Of a DNA stretch of 5,159 nt, positions 1 through 5,072 are shown in pieces; within the stretch, counting starts at the first letter, position 1; every line of letters begins with the position of its first letter. Made by a program: the position numbers and the translations under genes. The notes under the pieces were generated by a model, which made no database searches, had not been told where the DNA came from, and worked only from the letters and a program-made list of their open reading frames with translations. Origin of the DNA: Asticcacaulis sp. (GTDB taxonomy: Bacteria > Pseudomonadota > Alphaproteobacteria > Caulobacterales > Caulobacteraceae); NCBI RefSeq assembly GCF_020217185.1, contig NZ_JAIWNX010000313.1, positions 1 to 5,159 of the forward strand. The letters are read 5' to 3'.

Positions 1-105
1 AAGCCCGACGGCTCAGGCCTCGTGCTGGTCGAACTGGCCCCCGATGTCACCCTCGACGACATCGCCGCCCAGACACAGGCCACCTATGAGGTCGCGCTGC
101 GCTAA
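1..105 (+). CDS. CoA-transferase subunit B, C-terminal end (partial)
   Basis: The first base is in frame and 34 codons run to a TAA at 103-105. The peptide contains GLVLVELAPDVTLDDI followed by a short tail (AQTQATYEVALR). This matches the usual C-terminus of the beta subunit of 3-oxoacid or 3-oxoadipate CoA-transferases, which move CoA between succinyl-CoA and an acetoacetate- or oxoadipate-type acid in the cytoplasm. The catalytic glutamate lies upstream of the window and cannot be checked, so the acid substrate cannot be told. No intrinsic terminator is evident after the stop. The next gene has its own promoter about 100 bp on, so this is probably the end of a separate operon, unrelated to the sugar genes that follow. 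The family call rests on one short conserved motif. Confidence 0.6.
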   Translation, partial: KPDGSGLVLVELAPDVTLDDIAAQTQATYEVALR

Positions 106-203
106 GGGCTGGAAGATTAGCCACGAACAACACGAAAAGAGCCGCGCCTTCTGGGGACAGCAACCCTGACGCCTGCGTTCACGATTAAATTTCTATTTCA
201 TAT

Positions 204-230
204 TTGACACCATGCGGCCAGGGATATAGC
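204..230 (+). promoter_or_regulatory. Probable promoter of the dehydrogenase gene
   Basis: TTGACAC at 204-210 is followed after 12 bp by GATATAGC at 223-230. The Caulobacter-type housekeeping consensus is TTGACGS, 10-14 bp, GCTANAWC, so the -35 fits except for one base and the -10 matches 6 of 8 positions. Transcription would start near 236-238, giving a leader of about 22 nt. Two tandem 7-mers, TATTTCA and TATTTGA (194-207), overlap the -35. A 5-bp inverted repeat (TAGCT, 4 nt, AGCTA; 227-240) overlaps the -10 and expected start site, so either could bind a regulator. A GAGG ribosome binding site at 250-253, 6 nt before the ATG, supports the start at 260. Confidence 0.5.
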
Positions 231-259
231 TAGACAGCTACATTCCTGCGAGGTTCCCT

Positions 260-1270
260 ATGGATACGGTCATCTGCGAAAGCCCCGGCAAGCTGGTGCG
301 CATTCAGCGCGACAAACCGGTGCGACAGGCGGGTGAGGTGCTGGTCCGCGTGCGCCGCGTCGGCATCTGTGGTACGGACATGCACATATTCCGTGGCACC
401 CAGCCCTATCTCAGCTATCCGCGCGTCATGGGCCACGAACTGTCTGGCGAAGTTGCCGAGGCCCCGGAAGGTTCGGCGCTGAGCACGGGCGATGTGGTCT
501 ATATCATGCCCTATCTGTCGTGCGGCACCTGCGCGGCCTGCCGCAAGGGCCGCCCCAACTGCTGCATGAAGATTCAGGTGCTGGGCGTACACCGTGACGG
601 CGGCATGACCGAATATATCAGCGTCCCCGAAGCCTTCGTCTTCCGGGCCACGGGCATCGGGCTCGACGAAGCGGCCATGCTGGAATTTCTCGCCATCGGC
701 TGCCACAGCGTGCGCCGCGCGCAGGTGCAGCCCGGTCAGCGCGTGCTGGTCACCGGCGTTGGTCCCATCGGCATGGCCACGGCCCTCTTCGCCAAGCTGA
801 AAGGCGCAGAGGTGACCGTGCTCGACGGGCAAAACACGCGCGTCGAGGTCTGCCTGAAAACGCTCGGCATGGACCACGGGGTGGTGCTGTCGCCCACTGC
901 ACGCGACGACCTGTCGGCCCTGACCGAAGGCGACTTCTATGACGCGGTGTTCGACGCCACCGGCTCACCCAAGGCCATCGAGGCCGGGTTCGGCTATGTT
1001 GGCCACGGCGGCACCTATGTGCTGATTTCGGTGGTCTCCGCCGACATCACCTTCAATGATCCGGAATTCCACAAGCGCGAAACCACCCTGCTGGGCAGCC
1101 GCAACGCCACGGTGGAAGACTTTGAAGAGGTGCTGAGCGCCATCCGCGCCGGGCTGATCCCCACGGCCGCGCTCAATACGCACCGCGCCGCACTGAATGA
1201 CCTGCCTGACGTCCTGCCCGGCTGGACCGTGCCCGAAGCCGGGGTGATCAAGGCCTTGGTGGAGGTGTAG
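260..1270 (+). CDS. Zinc-dependent medium-chain dehydrogenase, L-galactonate/L-gulonate 5-dehydrogenase-like
   Basis: A 336-residue cytoplasmic NAD(P)-dependent polyol/aldonate dehydrogenase of the zinc MDR family, full length. The catalytic zinc site is seen as C37 in GICGTD, H59-E60 in GHE and E142 in LEFLAIG. Four structural-zinc cysteines are spaced C88, C91, C94, C102. The Rossmann fold shows GVGPIG at 166-171, and D189 at the end of the second strand favours NAD over NADP. Segments such as SYPRVMGHE, GVHRDGGMTEY, DPEFHKRETT and GSRNAT closely resemble, from memory, E. coli L-galactonate oxidoreductase LgoD (YjjN) and RspB-type L-gulonate 5-dehydrogenases. Those enzymes make tagaturonate or fructuronate for the hexuronate route. 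E142 is followed by F where most relatives have P. The GAGG motif 6 nt upstream supports this start. The neighbouring GH95 gene suggests that the physiological substrate comes from L-galactose or L-fucose, but this is inference; sorbitol- or threonine-type relatives are less similar. Confidence 0.8.
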   Translation: MDTVICESPGKLVRIQRDKPVRQAGEVLVRVRRVGICGTDMHIFRGTQPYLSYPRVMGHELSGEVAEAPEGSALSTGDVVYIMPYLSCGTCAACRKGRPNCCMKIQVLGVHRDGGMTEYISVPEAFVFRATGIGLDEAAMLEFLAIGCHSVRRAQVQPGQRVLVTGVGPIGMATALFAKLKGAEVTVLDGQNTRVEVCLKTLGMDHGVVLSPTARDDLSALTEGDFYDAVFDATGSPKAIEAGFGYVGHGGTYVLISVVSADITFNDPEFHKRETTLLGSRNATVEDFEEVLSAIRAGLIPTAALNTHRAALNDLPDVLPGWTVPEAGVIKALVEV

Positions 1271-1336
1271 AGCGGCATGATTTCATGCCGCTCAAGCCGC
1301 CATTGAGGCGGCGGCCAAGGTGGCGGAGCCGCCGCC
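1270..1336. repeat. Cluster of GC-rich palindromes, REP-like
   Basis: Directly at the dehydrogenase stop lies a perfect 11-bp inverted repeat, GAGCGGCATGA / TCATGCCGCTC, with a 2-nt centre (1270-1293). A second follows, GCCGCC, 5 nt, GGCGGC (1296-1312). GGCGGCGG at 1307-1314 can instead pair with CCGCCGCC at 1329-1336, so the second and third hairpins exclude each other. No U-run follows any of them, so they are not canonical intrinsic terminators, although they could block 3' exonucleases or aid termination. The build and position just after a gene are typical of dispersed REP-type palindromes. Whether the unit is repeated elsewhere in the genome cannot be seen here. Confidence 0.5.
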
Positions 1337-1357
1337 CGGCGAGGGCCAAACAAAAAT

Positions 1358-1393
1358 TTCGATCATTATGTTTTACTAAACATAATGATCGAA
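1358..1393. promoter_or_regulatory. Perfect 16-bp inverted repeat, candidate operator
   Basis: The arms TTCGATCATTATGTTT (1358-1373) and its exact complement AAACATAATGATCGAA (1378-1393) flank the 4-nt centre TACT. The stretch is AT-rich in a GC-rich background. It lies 32 bp upstream of the -35 of the small RNA gene and about 195 bp upstream of the IclR promoter. Its core TATGTTT/AAACATA recurs, slightly altered, before the GH95 gene. A protein-binding site for a dimeric regulator is the simplest reading, possibly the adjacent IclR protein. A terminator is less likely on the + strand because no T-tract follows. On the - strand ATTTTTG follows the hairpin, but no - strand gene lies upstream of it. 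Confidence 0.5.
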
Positions 1394-1425
1394 CCTCACA
1401 GACTTTTTGTGATTTGTAACTGAAC

Positions 1426-1451
1426 TTGACACAGTCCTGCCTTGCAATTGC
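1426..1451 (+). promoter_or_regulatory. Possible promoter of the small RNA
   Basis: A clear TTGACA at 1426-1431 (CTTGAC from 1425) has no strong -10 partner. The best Caulobacter-type candidate is GCAATTGC at 1444-1451, 11 bp beyond the 7-base -35, matching only about half of GCTANAWC. This pair would place the RNA start near 1457-1460. The position relative to the small RNA and terminator is right, but the -10 is weak and may need an activator, which fits the inverted repeat just upstream. Confidence 0.4.
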
Positions 1452-1457
1452 CGCATC

Positions 1458-1558
1458 GCAGCATATATGATGCAGGTGTTCGATGCCTTGCATCGATTGC
1501 CCTTCCTGGGCGTTTCCTCCCTGTAAACTGGCCGCGCCGCAATGCGCGGCTTTTTTTT
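1458..1558 (+). ncRNA. suhB/mmgR (alpha-r8) family small RNA
   Basis: A trans-acting small RNA of about 100 nt; the 5' end is estimated from the promoter. In order, the RNA has a 7-bp hairpin TCGATGC-CTT-GCATCGA (1480-1496), which competes with a longer pairing of GATGCAGG (1469-1476) with CTTGCATC (1487-1494). Next come a GCCC-TTCCT-GGGC hairpin (1499-1511) and GTTT (1512-1515) pairing with AAAC (1525-1528) around an exposed CCTCCCTGT. The intrinsic terminator ends it. TTTCCTCCCT (1513-1522) is the conserved 10-mer I know from the alphaproteobacterial suhB (Rfam name)/mmgR/alpha-r8 family. It is complementary to purine-rich ribosome binding sites, so translational repression of mRNAs is expected. 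The Sinorhizobium meliloti member limits polyhydroxybutyrate accumulation; the targets here are unknown. The family call comes from memory of motif and layout, not from a covariance search. Confidence 0.75.
1531..1558 (+). terminator. Intrinsic terminator of the small RNA
   Basis: The perfect 7-bp stem GCCGCGC / GCGCGGC has a 6-nt loop and is followed at once by eight T (1551-1558). This is the strongest intrinsic terminator in the window. It lies before, not after, an annotated protein gene, so it marks the end of the small RNA and insulates the IclR promoter 30 bp further on. Confidence 0.9.
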
Positions 1559-1587
1559 GCCTGCGACCAAAGGTCCGCGAGGCCTTT

Positions 1588-1616
1588 TTGACGCCGCAGC
1601 GCGAAACGGCTATCAC
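1588..1616 (+). promoter_or_regulatory. Promoter of the IclR-family gene
   Basis: TTGACGC (1588-1594), a 14-bp spacer and GCTATCAC (1609-1616) match the Caulobacter housekeeping promoter consensus at all 7 bases of the -35 and 7 of 8 of the -10. Transcription would start about 1622-1624, leaving a leader of roughly 20 nt. This is the best promoter in the window and shows that the regulator is transcribed independently of the small RNA and the dehydrogenase. Confidence 0.65.
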
Positions 1617-1639
1617 ATTATCAGTAAGCCAATGGAATC

Positions 1640-2392
1640 GTGATGTCCGAACCGACCTACAGCGCGCCTGCCCTTGAAAAGGGTATTGAGATTCTTGAGT
1701 TTCTGGCCGGGCGGTCGGGCCCGCTGAGCATCGGTGAGATCTGCGCCGGAGTCGGCCGTTCGAAGGCCGAAATCTACCGCATGATCCTGACTCTGGAAGG
1801 CAAAGGGTATCTGCGGCGCGATATAGCCGGTCGCTACACCATGACCAGCCGCCTGTTCGATTTCGGTATGCTGTACCCGCCGCGCCAGAGCCTGATCGAA
1901 GCGGCCCTGCCGCATATGCGCGCTCTGGCCCGCGACAGCGAACAATCGTGCCACATGACCGTCCTGTCGCGTGAGCACATCGTCGCCATCGCCCGCGCCG
2001 AAAGCGAGAGTATGACCGCCTTCGGGGTTAAGGTCGGCTTCCGCGCCCCGGCGGCCACGGCCACGTCCGGGCGCATGATCTTCGGCTTCCTGCCCCTGCG
2101 CGATCAGCTCAACTGGTATCACACCATGCGTGGCCGCATTGACCGCCCTGTCCTGCGCGCCTTCCTTGACGAAGCGCGTGAAGCGAAGCGTCAGGGCTAT
2201 CTGGTACGCGACAGTGCCTATACGCTGGGCATTGTCGATCTGGCCGTGCCGATCTTCGCCTCCCGCTCAAACCACGCCGTCGCCGCCCTGATCGTGCCCT
2301 TCATGACGCACGTGGTCTGCCATATGGACAAGCCGCAGGTGCTGGAGCGCCTGCGCCAGACGGCGCAGGCCATTTCCAGCGAGCTGTATTAA
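1640..2392 (+). CDS. IclR-family transcriptional regulator
   Basis: A 250-residue (from GTG at 1640) or 249-residue (from ATG at 1643) DNA-binding protein, the usual length for IclR regulators. Residues 10-70 form the N-terminal winged helix (ALEKGIEILEFLA, then LSIGEICAGVGRSKAEIYRM as helix-turn-helix, then GYLRRD of the wing). Residues from about 75 to the end form the effector-binding domain, with the family-typical GYLVRD and GIVDLAVPIF near 197-217. GGAA at 1634-1637 lies 5 nt before the ATG and only 2 before the GTG, so the ATG at 1643 is the more likely start. A three-codon ORF (ATG at 1632, TGA at 1641-1643) overlaps that ATG. IclR proteins bind palindromes as dimers and often control sugar-acid or aromatic catabolism. 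The neighbours suggest the GH95, dehydrogenase and transporter genes as targets; the ligand cannot be told. The stop overlaps the opposite-strand GH95 stop. Confidence 0.88.
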   Translation: MMSEPTYSAPALEKGIEILEFLAGRSGPLSIGEICAGVGRSKAEIYRMILTLEGKGYLRRDIAGRYTMTSRLFDFGMLYPPRQSLIEAALPHMRALARDSEQSCHMTVLSREHIVAIARAESESMTAFGVKVGFRAPAATATSGRMIFGFLPLRDQLNWYHTMRGRIDRPVLRAFLDEAREAKRQGYLVRDSAYTLGIVDLAVPIFASRSNHAVAALIVPFMTHVVCHMDKPQVLERLRQTAQAISSELY

Positions 2393-4740
2393 AGCTTCAC
2401 AAGGCCCTCGGCCCGCAGGCTAAAGGTCGCCGACTGGCCTTTCTTAAGGGTAACGGGCAGGCGATGATCCCCCAGCACCAGCATCGCCTTTTCGCCAAAG
2501 GCGCTGCGGATCGTCACCCGCTCCAGCGTCATATCGGCCCAGTGGAGGTCCACCGTAAAGCCACCGCGCGCTTTCAGGCCCGTGACGTGCCCCTTCGGCC
2601 ACGCCGTCGGCAGGGCCGGCAGCAGGATGATCTGATCGTCATAGGACTGCATCAGCATCTCGGTCATACCCGACGTGCCGCCGAAATTGCCGTCGATCTG
2701 GAACGGGGGGTGGGCGTCGAACATATTGGGATAGGTGCGCTCCGGCCCCAGCAGCAGTTTGAGGATACTGTGCGTGCGCTCCCCCTCGCCCAGCCGCGCC
2801 CACAGATTGATGCGCCAGCCGATGGCCCAGCCGGTGGACATGTCCCCACGCAGCTCCAGCGATTTTTTGGCTGCTTCCGCCAGTTCCGGCGTCTTGCGCG
2901 TGGTGATCTGATGCGACGGGAACAGGCCATAAAGGTGCGAGACGTGGCGATGGTGCAGGTCCGGTGCCTCCATATCCCAGTCGTCCTTCCATTCCTGAAG
3001 CTGACCGGCCTTACCGATCTGGTTGGGCACCAGCCTGTCGCGCATGGCCAGAAGCTCAGCACGGAAGCCAGCATCGGTTTTGAGGATGTCCGCCGCCCGC
3101 GCCGTATTGGCGAACAGGTCGCGCAGGATCTGCATGTCCATGGTCGGCCCGGCGCAGATCGAGGTGCCGAACCTGTGCTCATTTTCCGGCGAGATAGAGG
3201 GCGCCGTGACCATGTAACCGGTCGCAGGGTCCTTCACCAGCGTATCGAGGAAGAACTGCGCCGCGCCTTTGAGCAGGGGGTAGATGTCTTTCAGATAGGC
3301 CGGATCACGGCCATAGTCGTAGCGATCCCACAGGTGCAGGCACAGCCACGCCCCACCCGTCGGCCAGGTGCCGTAGAAGGCAGCATCAATAGGTGCCGTG
3401 GCCCGCCACAGATCGGTATTGTGGTGCGCCACCCAGCCGCGCGCCCCGTACATGATCTTCGCGGTTTCAGCGCCGGTGACTGAAATCTCCTTCACCAGCC
3501 GCACCAGCGGCTCGGTCAGTTCCGGCAGGGCCGTCGGCTCAGCCGGCCAGTAGTTCATCTCGGTATTGATATTGATAGTGTATTTGCCACCCCACGGGGC
3601 GTTCAGCTTCTCGTTCCACAGGCCTTGCAGATTGGCGGGCTGCGTGCCCGGCCGCGAACACGATATCAGCAGATAGCGGCCATACTGATAATAGAGCGCC
3701 GCCAGCGCCGGATCGTTTTGCGATGGCGAGCGGGCAATGCGTTGCGCCGTCGGCTGATCGGCGGCCTCGGTGCGCCCGAAATCGACGTGGACGCGATCAA
3801 ACAGCTCACTGTGCGCCTTCAGATGCGCCGCATAGAGGTCATCGAACGAACGCGTCGCGGCCCCGGCGATCTGGTCTTTCGTGATGATGGTCGGGTCGCC
3901 CGACACATCGCGGAACGATTTGTAGTTCGTCGCCGCCGCCATCAAGACCAGCACGCTGTCGGCCCCGCTGACGACAAGCTCATCGGTGCCGGTGCTTTGC
4001 TGGCCACCGCTCGCCACCACGCGCACGCGGCTTTCAAAGCGTAGCGCCCCGTCCTTGCCATTATGGCCGCCATTGCGACCCGACAGCACGATCTCCTGTG
4101 GGCTTTCGATGGCCACGGTCGCCATCTGCGGCGTTTCAAAGCCGAGCTGGAAGCTGATCTTACCCGGCTTATCGGCACTCAGGCGCATCACCAGCACCTG
4201 ATCGACCGGGCTTATGAAGGTTTCGCGCTTGTAGGTCACGCCGTCCTGACGATAGGTCACGGTCGAAAGCGCCTTGGTCAGGTCCAGTTCCCGGCGATAT
4301 CCACTGGCATTGGACGATGGCCCGAAGGTCAGGGTCAGCTCACCGATCGTCTGATACGACACCTGCCGCACCGGATTGCCCATGAAATGGGCGTCAATAA
4401 GCCTTTGTGCCTCAACATATTTGCCCTCAAAGATCAGCTTGCGGATCTGCGGCAAGGCCGCCGGGCCATCGGGATTGGCCGGCTGATACGGCGCCCCGGC
4501 GTACAGGGTATCTTCGTTCAGTTGCAGCCGCTCGCGCGCCACGCCGCCAAACACCATCGCCCCCAGGCGTCCGTTGCCCAAGGGCAGGGCCTCGGTCCAT
4601 TCGATAGCCGGCTCGCGATACCACAGGGTAAGGTCGTTGCTTGCGGTTGGGCGGGTTTGCGCGGCGGCAACCTGCGGCACAAGCGCGGCCAGCGAAAGAC
4701 CAGCGGATAGTTTGAGCGTTTCACGACGACTGAACGTCAT
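2389..4740 (-). CDS. GH95 glycoside hydrolase, alpha-L-fucosidase or alpha-L-galactosidase, Tat-exported
   Basis: A 783-residue exo-glycosidase of family GH95, full length for bacterial members. These enzymes invert the anomeric centre while removing terminal alpha-L-fucose, mostly 1,2-linked, or in some members alpha-L-galactose. An N-terminal beta-sandwich region (about 35-290, starting LWYREPAIEWTEALPLGNG) leads through a linker into an alpha/alpha barrel and a C-terminal beta domain. By alignment from memory to Bifidobacterium AfcA, N390 and N392 (NIN, before TEMNYWPAEP), E519 in SPEN and D683 in DGNFGG are the catalytic set (AfcA N421, N423, E566, D766). HHRHVSHLYGLFPSHQI (596-612) is another family hallmark. 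The first 27 residues form a twin-arginine signal (SRRETLKLS, hydrophobic stretch, AAA before Q28), so the folded enzyme should be periplasmic. AGGGA lies 8 nt before the start. A candidate operator overlaps its promoter region. Family assignment is near certain; sugar specificity is not. Confidence 0.93.
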   Translation of the reverse strand: MTFSRRETLKLSAGLSLAALVPQVAAAQTRPTASNDLTLWYREPAIEWTEALPLGNGRLGAMVFGGVARERLQLNEDTLYAGAPYQPANPDGPAALPQIRKLIFEGKYVEAQRLIDAHFMGNPVRQVSYQTIGELTLTFGPSSNASGYRRELDLTKALSTVTYRQDGVTYKRETFISPVDQVLVMRLSADKPGKISFQLGFETPQMATVAIESPQEIVLSGRNGGHNGKDGALRFESRVRVVASGGQQSTGTDELVVSGADSVLVLMAAATNYKSFRDVSGDPTIITKDQIAGAATRSFDDLYAAHLKAHSELFDRVHVDFGRTEAADQPTAQRIARSPSQNDPALAALYYQYGRYLLISCSRPGTQPANLQGLWNEKLNAPWGGKYTININTEMNYWPAEPTALPELTEPLVRLVKEISVTGAETAKIMYGARGWVAHHNTDLWRATAPIDAAFYGTWPTGGAWLCLHLWDRYDYGRDPAYLKDIYPLLKGAAQFFLDTLVKDPATGYMVTAPSISPENEHRFGTSICAGPTMDMQILRDLFANTARAADILKTDAGFRAELLAMRDRLVPNQIGKAGQLQEWKDDWDMEAPDLHHRHVSHLYGLFPSHQITTRKTPELAEAAKKSLELRGDMSTGWAIGWRINLWARLGEGERTHSILKLLLGPERTYPNMFDAHPPFQIDGNFGGTSGMTEMLMQSYDDQIILLPALPTAWPKGHVTGLKARGGFTVDLHWADMTLERVTIRSAFGEKAMLVLGDHRLPVTLKKGQSATFSLRAEGLVKL

Positions 4741-4761
4741 TTTGGGGTTCCCTCTCTGAAT

Positions 4762-4780
4762 TATGTTTTATGGAACCATA
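4762..4780. promoter_or_regulatory. Candidate operator in the GH95 promoter region
   Basis: TATGTTT (4762-4768), five bases and AACCATA (4774-4780) form an imperfect palindrome with 6 of 7 half-site bases complementary. The right part also contains the 12-bp palindrome TATGG-AA-CCATA (4769-4780). The half-sites match the core TATGTTT-N4-AAACATA of the inverted repeat at 1358-1393, and 11 bases (ATTATGTTTTA) are identical in the two places. It lies 22-40 bp before the GH95 start and overlaps its possible -10, the placement expected for repression. Confidence 0.4.
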
Positions 4781-4809
4781 GCCGTTTTACGGGCGAACGG
4801 AAGCGTCAA
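4775..4809 (-). promoter_or_regulatory. Possible GH95 promoter
   Basis: Read on the - strand, TTGACGC (4809-4803) is a perfect Caulobacter-type -35. The nearest -10-like octamer, GCTATGGT (4782-4775), lies 20 bp further on, longer than the usual 10-14 bp, and matches about half of the consensus. Either the promoter is weak and activator-dependent or the true -10 is another sequence. The candidate operator covers the -10. Confidence 0.3.
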
Positions 4810-5072
4810 ATGCGAACAACCAACCCAGGCCGTCATTTCGCAGCGTGGCTTGGCTGGATCGGTAGCTATCGGATAGCCGATCACAGCTAAAGCCGCGCCA
4901 TTCTGGCAAACCAAACGGCACGCAATCGTTTTTATTTCCCCAACGGACGTTTTGCCCCTTTTCAGGGCCACAAAGCTCGGCATAGGTTGCGCCACCGGTG
5001 TCACAGGCACCCAAAGCAAGGAAAGCCCCGGCACAGGGGCCCTGCCCATACAGAGAAAAAGGAAACATCTGC

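Larger units (their letters stand above)
4741..5072. other. Divergent intergenic region between the GH95 and MFS genes
   Basis: These 332 bp must hold the promoters of both divergent genes. On the GH95 side there is a candidate operator and a possible promoter, listed separately. Further up lies an interrupted palindrome at 4857-4882: GATCGG and CCGATC enclosing CTATC-G-GATAG, with three extra bases on one side. The 8-bp palindrome CACCGGTG is at 4993-5000, and a small hairpin GCCCC, 6 nt, GGGGC is at 5025-5040, inside the likely leader of the transporter mRNA. No convincing -35/-10 pair was found for the transporter. A 95-codon - strand reading frame (5074 to 4787) spans most of the region; its status is discussed as a finding. 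Base composition is visibly less GC-rich than the flanking genes. Confidence 0.6.

Noticed and set aside
230..877. 215-codon - strand open frame over the dehydrogenase
   Set aside because: It lies opposite the zinc-binding and Rossmann regions of a clearly real gene, and its His/Ala-rich translation looks like a mirror frame.
1358..1393. Intrinsic terminator formed by the 16-bp inverted repeat
   Set aside because: The stem is AT-rich and no T-tract follows on the + strand. A T-rich stretch follows on the - strand, but no gene upstream on that strand would need it.
1531..1558. Terminator of the dehydrogenase transcript
   Set aside because: It is about 260 nt after the stop with a separate promoter-like box and a conserved sRNA in between, so it belongs to the small RNA.
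1483..1677. 64-codon + strand frame across the small RNA and IclR start
   Set aside because: It runs through a strong intrinsic terminator and into the IclR gene in another frame, and it has no ribosome binding site.
2464..3483. 339-codon + strand open frame opposite the GH95 gene
   Set aside because: It is antisense to conserved GH95 barrel sequence, has a His/Arg/Gln-rich composition typical of shadow frames in GC-rich DNA, and matches no known family.
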